A stretch of 19,069 nucleotides of DNA from NCBI GenBank assembly GCA_945875195.1, contig CAMCJW010000017.1:1-19069 (forward strand), written 5' to 3'. Under the pieces are notes generated by a model that saw only the letters and a program-made list of their open reading frames with translations, ran no database searches and was not told the DNA's origin. Source of the stretch: Chitinophaga pinensis. Its GTDB lineage: Bacteria > Bacteroidota > Bacteroidia > UKL13-3. Shown here piece after piece: positions 15,117 through 19,069 of the stretch. How positions within the stretch are numbered: the first letter of the stretch is position 1; each line of letters starts with the position of its first letter. The translations under genes and the position numbers were made by a program.

Positions 15117-15622
15117 GCGAATTGGAAATAGAAAATAAGGTAGCTGCATCCGGACTCATTACTCTGAACTTGGAAGATTATGCGCCAACTTTTGAAAGGG
15201 TTGAATTGGATATCAAGCCTTGGCTGTTTCGTGAAATGATTTTGAAAGAAAAAGATTTTCGCGAATTTGTGAAGTTGCATGATTGGGCCCAATACCAAAA
15301 TAAAATTGTGTGCTTTGTTTGTAGTGCAGATGCTATCGTTCCAACTTGGGCATATATGTTGTTAGCCATATCGGTTCAACCCTATGCTGTAAAATATTTT
15401 TTCGGTTCGAACCAAGAAATTGATGCAATTCTTTTTCATGAAGCCATCAATAAAATAGACTTCACTCAATATCAAGATAAGCGTGTAATTGTAAAAGGTT
15501 GTGGCGATATTCCTTTGCCCATCAATGCATTTGTGGAGATTACCGCCGGCCTTCAACCTTATGCCAAAAGCATTATGTACGGTGAGGCTTGTAGCAATGT
15601 GCCTATTTATAAGAAGAGGTAG
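15113..15622 (+). CDS. DUF2480 family protein
   Basis: 169 residues, matching the Bacteroidota-specific DUF2480 family: NKVAASGLITLNLEDYAP, ILKEKDFREFVKLHDWAQYQNK, CSADAIVPTWAYMLLA, RVIVKGCGDIPLPINAF, and the end AKSIMYGEACSNVPIYKK. Conserved cysteines are Cys67, Cys70 (VCFVCSAD) and those in KGCGD and GEACS, which may bind a metal, as is sometimes inferred. Cytoplasmic, function unknown. Overlaps the lipoprotein gene by four bases. Confidence 0.85.
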   Translation: MSELEIENKVAASGLITLNLEDYAPTFERVELDIKPWLFREMILKEKDFREFVKLHDWAQYQNKIVCFVCSADAIVPTWAYMLLAISVQPYAVKYFFGSNQEIDAILFHEAINKIDFTQYQDKRVIVKGCGDIPLPINAFVEITAGLQPYAKSIMYGEACSNVPIYKKR

Positions 15623-15638
15623 ACCATGGCCTGTTCAT

Positions 15639-15669
15639 TTTGTGGGCTGTAGAATTAAGCTTATTTTTG
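15639..15669 (+). promoter_or_regulatory. Bacteroidota-type promoter
   Basis: TTTG (15639-15642), 19-bp spacer, then TATTTTTG (15662-15669), which fits the TTTG-N19-TAnnTTTG consensus of the Bacteroidota main sigma factor. It lies 33 bases before the TrpF-like start and after the DUF2480 stop, so it should drive 15703 onward. Confidence 0.65.
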
Positions 15670-15702
15670 TAAGCCATTTTTTGGCAATTCACTACAATAA
15701 AC

Positions 15703-16311
15703 ATGGCAAACTCAACTAAAATAAAATTAAGTCCGATCACCAATTTATCTGATGCACGCTTTGCTGCAGCTGCGGGAATTGAATACATGGGTTTTTGTTT
15801 TGATCCAAGCTCTCCAGATTTTTTATTGCCAATTAAAGCACTTGAAATTATTGAGTGGACCAGTGGCTCCTATGCAATTGGTGAGTTTGGCAACCAAGAG
15901 CTAGCCGAGATTAGTGAGCTGAGTGAGTTGTTGAACCTAGATGTTGTTTTGCTAAATAACCGCATTCTGCCAGATGAATTGCCCCAAATTGGAAAGCCAA
16001 TTATTAAGGCCATTCAACTGGATGAAATGGGCCCTGTTGAATTGGCCAATGAACTATGTGCATATGCACCTTATGCAGATGCTTTTCAATTAAACGGAAC
16101 CCAACCTATTGATGCGCGCAAGGATGAATTGATGAAAGCCTGCTTGCAATATAAAATTGTATGGAACTTGCCTTACAACAATACCAATGTGCTTGATATT
16201 TTAAATACCTATAAGCCTTATTCTTTGTTAATTTTGGCTGGTTCAGAAGAAAAAGTAGGCATGAAAGAATACGATGAGTTGAATGAAATGTTAGATTTAT
16301 TAAAGGCATAG
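15703..16311 (+). CDS. TrpF-like TIM-barrel protein lacking the catalytic pair
   Basis: 202 residues. The start KIKLSPITNLSDARFAAAAGIEYMGFCFDPSSPDF aligns with the phosphoribosylanthranilate isomerase start (KICGITNxxDAxxAxxxGAdxxGFxF). The catalytic Cys of that motif is Ser10, and the catalytic Asp (LLD motif) appears as Asn131 in ADAFQLNGTQP. The C-terminal phosphate-loop region is reduced to LLILAGSEEKVGMKEYDEL. It is thus a TrpF-fold protein but probably not a tryptophan-pathway isomerase. There are no trp genes nearby. It has its own promoter and is convergent with the aminotransferase gene. Role unknown. Confidence 0.75.
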   Translation: MANSTKIKLSPITNLSDARFAAAAGIEYMGFCFDPSSPDFLLPIKALEIIEWTSGSYAIGEFGNQELAEISELSELLNLDVVLLNNRILPDELPQIGKPIIKAIQLDEMGPVELANELCAYAPYADAFQLNGTQPIDARKDELMKACLQYKIVWNLPYNNTNVLDILNTYKPYSLLILAGSEEKVGMKEYDELNEMLDLLKA

Positions 16312-16328
16312 TACCTTCATAATTTCCT

Positions 16329-17624
16329 TTATTTTAAACTAGCTATTTCCTTTTTTACTACTTCCATTAACCTATCTACTTCGCCTGTATTATTGTAAAT
16401 ATGCGTAGAAACTCTCACCGAGTTTAAGCTGTTTTCTTGAACCATTCTTATGCGCACTTTTGCTTCGGCACATTTGGCATAAAATTTACTGAAGTCGAAG
16501 CCTTTTATTCTAAAGCCATTTACGCCACCGCGCGAGCGTTCTTCAGTTGGAGTGATGAGTTCAACCCTATCTCCAAAACTCAACAATTGGTCTTGTGCAT
16601 ATTTGCTCAAATACATAATGCGTTTGTGTATGTTATCCATGCCAATGCTTTCAATAAAATCTATGGCGGCATCTACTCCTCTGTACAAGCCTATATTTTG
16701 GGTGCCGCCATAATACCTATGGGCAGTATCTGCATAAGCTCCAGTTGAAATGGGTACTGTGGCCATGTTCCATTTGCCATTGTCGCTACCACCACCTACA
16801 AAATAAGTTTGTAAGGTGTTTTGAAAATCTTTTCTCACATACAAAAATCCCGTTCCTTTAGGACCAAGCATCCATTTGTGGCAACAAGAAGCATAGGCAT
16901 CGCAACCCATATCGTGCAAATCAAGTTGTAACATTCCCGGACCATGCGCGCCATCAATAAAGGCAAAAATTCCTTTCTCCTTGGCCCAAGTGCAGATTTC
17001 TTTTGCAGGTAAAATTTGCCCCTGCGTACAAGGAATATGTGGCACAGCTACCACCCTGGTTTTTTTAGTATAAAGCGCTTTGATCCTATCCAAGGTTTCT
17101 GCAGCTGTTGATGCTGGAGTAAAAACTTTGATCACAATGCCATGCAACATTTGTCGGTTCAGCCAAGGAAAGGCATTGCCAACATGTTCGTGGGTGGTCA
17201 TAATCACCTCATCGCCTTTTTTCAATGGAAGTCCCCAACAAACAATGTTAATGCCATCTGTAACATTGTGTGTGAGTGCAATCTCTTCTTCATTGGCACC
17301 TACAAATTTTCCTAGTTTAGCAGAAGTTGATTCCCAGCCACCATAATTGCCCAATACATCGCAATCGTTCATGCCTTTTTTTACGGCTTCAATCACCGGG
17401 TAAGGCGATGGTCCCATGGTGCCATTGTTTAAATAGGCCCATTCCTTTTGTAAGGGAAATTGTTGCCTCACCAATTGCCAATAATTTTCGTCGTTGGCCG
17501 CAATTATACCATTGCTAATAGGCAGTGGCGTAGGCAATAAATCATTGCTCAGCGCAGGAATTGCCATTGCGCTCAATAGTGTTGCTGAACCCTGTTTGAT
17601 AAAATTTCTTCTGCTAGCTTTCAT
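16329..17624 (-). CDS. Tat-exported class V aminotransferase-family protein
   Basis: 431 residues. The N-terminus SRRNFIKQGSATLLSAMAIPAL is a twin-arginine signal, so export to the periplasm in folded form with its cofactor is expected. The rest is a PLP fold type I, class V enzyme (isopenicillin-N epimerase / cysteine-desulfurase-like): YLNNGTMGPSP, ALTHNVTDGINIV, THEHVGN, VPHIPCTQGQILP, FIDGAHGPG (Asp224 and His227 bind and stack on PLP), and Lys250 in SCCHKWMLGPKGTGFLY as the Schiff base. The C-terminus has GVNGFRIKGFDF and VRVSTHIYNN. The substrate is unknown; epimerase, desulfurase or lyase are all possible. Single gene, with anmK divergent 70 bp away. Confidence 0.88.
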   Translation of the reverse strand: MKASRRNFIKQGSATLLSAMAIPALSNDLLPTPLPISNGIIAANDENYWQLVRQQFPLQKEWAYLNNGTMGPSPYPVIEAVKKGMNDCDVLGNYGGWESTSAKLGKFVGANEEEIALTHNVTDGINIVCWGLPLKKGDEVIMTTHEHVGNAFPWLNRQMLHGIVIKVFTPASTAAETLDRIKALYTKKTRVVAVPHIPCTQGQILPAKEICTWAKEKGIFAFIDGAHGPGMLQLDLHDMGCDAYASCCHKWMLGPKGTGFLYVRKDFQNTLQTYFVGGGSDNGKWNMATVPISTGAYADTAHRYYGGTQNIGLYRGVDAAIDFIESIGMDNIHKRIMYLSKYAQDQLLSFGDRVELITPTEERSRGGVNGFRIKGFDFSKFYAKCAEAKVRIRMVQENSLNSVRVSTHIYNNTGEVDRLMEVVKKEIASLK

Positions 17625-17697
17625 AAGATTAATTTAAGTACAAGGTATAAATTTTTTTGTAAAGAGTTATATCTTGCCCCAACTTATTGCAAGTGGA

Positions 17698-18816
17698 ATG
17701 AAGGAAAATTATCGTGTAATTGGGCTCATGAGCGGCTCTTCTTTGGATGGAGTGGATGTAGCTTGTTGCGATTTTTGGTGGAAGGATAATAGTTGGCAGT
17801 ACAAAGTAATTGAGGGCAAAACCTATCCTTATTCTGAGATGTGGGTGGCTCGCTTGCAACAATTGCCCCAACAAAGTTTGGAGGTATTTCCTAAAACCCA
17901 CGCCTTTTATGGCAGGTATTTGGGACAATTGGTGAACCAATTTATACAAGAAACAAAATTTACGGCAGATTTTGTGGCCTCCCACGGGCATACTATTTTT
18001 CACCAACCCAATGCAGGTTTTACTGCCCAAATTGGCGATGGGGCAGCCATTTCGGCCATTTGTGGCTTACCGGTTGTGAGTGATTTTAGAAGCATGGATA
18101 TTGCCCTAGGTGGTCAAGGTGCACCGCTAGTTCCAATAGGAGATCAATTGCTTTTTGGAGAATATGAGGCTTGTTTGAACCTAGGTGGAATTTCTAATAT
18201 CTCTTATAAAAATAACAACAAAGTTGCGGCTTATGATATCTCTCCTTGTAATTTGGTGCTTAATAAAATGGCGCAAATATTGGGTCAGCCATACGATAAC
18301 AGAGGCATGTTGGCAAAAAGTGCTGAACCTAATTTGGAACTAGTGAACCAATTAAATGCCTTGGCCTTTTACCAGCAAAGTGGTGCAAAATCATTGGGAA
18401 TAGAATGGGTGAACCAACATATTTGGCCCATAGTAGCTCAATTTCCTCAATTAAATGAATTGAAAATCTTGGCTAGCTTATCAAAACATATTTCTTTTCA
18501 AATTTCTTCGGTGATAAATGAACAGCAAATAAAAAGCGTTTTGGTTACTGGTGGCGGGGCTTTCAACGATTATTTGATCCAACAAATTCAAGAAAATACC
18601 AGCGCAAAACTCATCATTCCAGAACTAGAATTGGTTCAATTTAAAGAGGCGCTTATCTTTGCATTTCTGGGGGTACTAAGAATTTGCAACCAGAACAATG
18701 TTTTGTGCTCAGTTACAGGATCTAACAAAGACCATGTGGGTGGGGCACTTTACGGAAATTTTAACTTACTAATATATAATAGACTAGAAGCAACATGCAA
18801 TTACAAAAACTCATAA
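17698..18816 (+). CDS. anmK: Anhydro-N-acetylmuramic acid kinase
   Basis: 372 residues from the ATG at 17698; a TTG at 17674 would add eight residues, but the conserved start VIGLMSGSSLDGVDVACCDF sits just behind the ATG. It converts 1,6-anhydro-MurNAc to MurNAc-6-phosphate in murein recycling, using ATP and opening the anhydro ring. Motifs: GLMSGSSLDGVD (phosphate), ASHGHTIFHQP, QIGDGAAIS, DFRSMDIALGGQGAPLVPIGD, LNLGGISNIS, AYDISPCNLVLN (catalytic Asp region; DISPCN rather than the DTGPGN of gamma-proteobacteria), and LVTGGGAFND near the C-terminus. The 3' end overlaps the dehydrogenase gene by 22 bases. Confidence 0.93.
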   Translation: MKENYRVIGLMSGSSLDGVDVACCDFWWKDNSWQYKVIEGKTYPYSEMWVARLQQLPQQSLEVFPKTHAFYGRYLGQLVNQFIQETKFTADFVASHGHTIFHQPNAGFTAQIGDGAAISAICGLPVVSDFRSMDIALGGQGAPLVPIGDQLLFGEYEACLNLGGISNISYKNNNKVAAYDISPCNLVLNKMAQILGQPYDNRGMLAKSAEPNLELVNQLNALAFYQQSGAKSLGIEWVNQHIWPIVAQFPQLNELKILASLSKHISFQISSVINEQQIKSVLVTGGGAFNDYLIQQIQENTSAKLIIPELELVQFKEALIFAFLGVLRICNQNNVLCSVTGSNKDHVGGALYGNFNLLIYNRLEATCNYKNS

Positions 18817-19069
18817 AAAAATACGAGGAAAAACAACCTGAAATTGTTTTTGAATGGAAAGATAGTGAAACAGAAGCAGAAGGTTGGGTGGTAATTAACT
18901 CACTCCGTGGCGGTGCAGCTGGTGGTGGAACTCGTATGAGAAAAGGCTTGAACAAACACGAAGTAACTTCTTTGGCAAAAACCATGGAAATTAAATTCAC
19001 AGTTGCTGGTCCTGCCATTGGTGGCGCTAAATCTGGTATCAACTTTGATCCTGCAGATCCTCGTAAAAA
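18795..19069 (+). CDS. Glu/Leu/Phe/Val-type dehydrogenase, 5' part only
   Basis: 91 codons visible from the ATG at 18795, running off the window. It is the N-terminal substrate-binding part of an NAD(P)-dependent amino-acid dehydrogenase. Motifs: VVINSLRGGAAGGGTRMRKGLNKHEVTSLAKTMEIKFTVAGPAIGGAKSGINFDP, in which the GGGTR motif and the Lys residues near KFTVAG and GGAKSG line the active site. The exact substrate (glutamate, leucine or other) cannot be read from this part. The start lies inside the anmK end, so the two are coupled; common ancestry of this pair in Bacteroidota is plausible but was not checked. Confidence 0.85.
   Translation, partial: MQLQKLIKKYEEKQPEIVFEWKDSETEAEGWVVINSLRGGAAGGGTRMRKGLNKHEVTSLAKTMEIKFTVAGPAIGGAKSGINFDPADPRK

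Overview
The window is AT-rich and reads as chromosomal DNA of a member of the Bacteroidota. The main evidence is the gene block acpP-fabF-rnc, divergent from an IPExxxVDY-family gene and pyk. A DUF2480 gene, Bacteroidota-style RHS proteins, a glycine-rich secreted adhesin-like protein and a TTTG-N19-TAnnTTTG promoter agree with this. No rRNA, tRNA, CRISPR array or transposase was seen.

Region 1 (about 1-8,790, almost all on the minus strand) is an accessory, rearranged locus. In the direction of transcription it runs: a 5'-truncated RHS tip (RHS-B) with its own C-terminal region and an overlapping putative immunity gene; a scrap of a second immunity-like gene; a truncated copy of the start of a DUF2341 gene; a second 5'-truncated RHS tip (RHS-A) with a different C-terminal region and a 119-aa putative immunity gene; an immunity-like gene broken by a TGG-to-TGA change; a 236-aa unknown; a 49-aa reading frame; a small exported or membrane protein broken by a frameshift in an A7 run; and a large secreted DUF2341/glycine-rich protein that runs off the left edge. 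Three pairs of direct repeats link the two halves: RHS core about 520 bp, DUF2341 start about 316 bp, immunity-gene end 53 bp. The layout looks like a store of displaced polymorphic-toxin tips and immunity genes built by duplication and recombination.

Region 2 (8,799-10,035) is a two-gene module: a 258-aa protein of unknown family overlapping a PIN-domain nuclease with all four acidic active-site positions. It resembles a toxin-antitoxin operon with an unrecognised partner. It is followed by about 370 bp without a convincing gene.

Region 3 (10,402-19,069) is housekeeping. It holds fatty-acid synthesis and RNA processing (acpP, fabF, rnc), pyruvate kinase with its IPExxxVDY neighbour, a small lipoprotein overlapping a DUF2480 gene, a TrpF-like protein lacking the usual catalytic residues behind a clear promoter, a Tat-exported class V aminotransferase-fold protein, anhydro-N-acetylmuramate kinase (murein recycling), and the start of a Glu/Leu-type amino-acid dehydrogenase overlapping it.

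Functions of the RHS C-termini and of all immunity-like genes are inferred from position and architecture, not from recognised toxin families.
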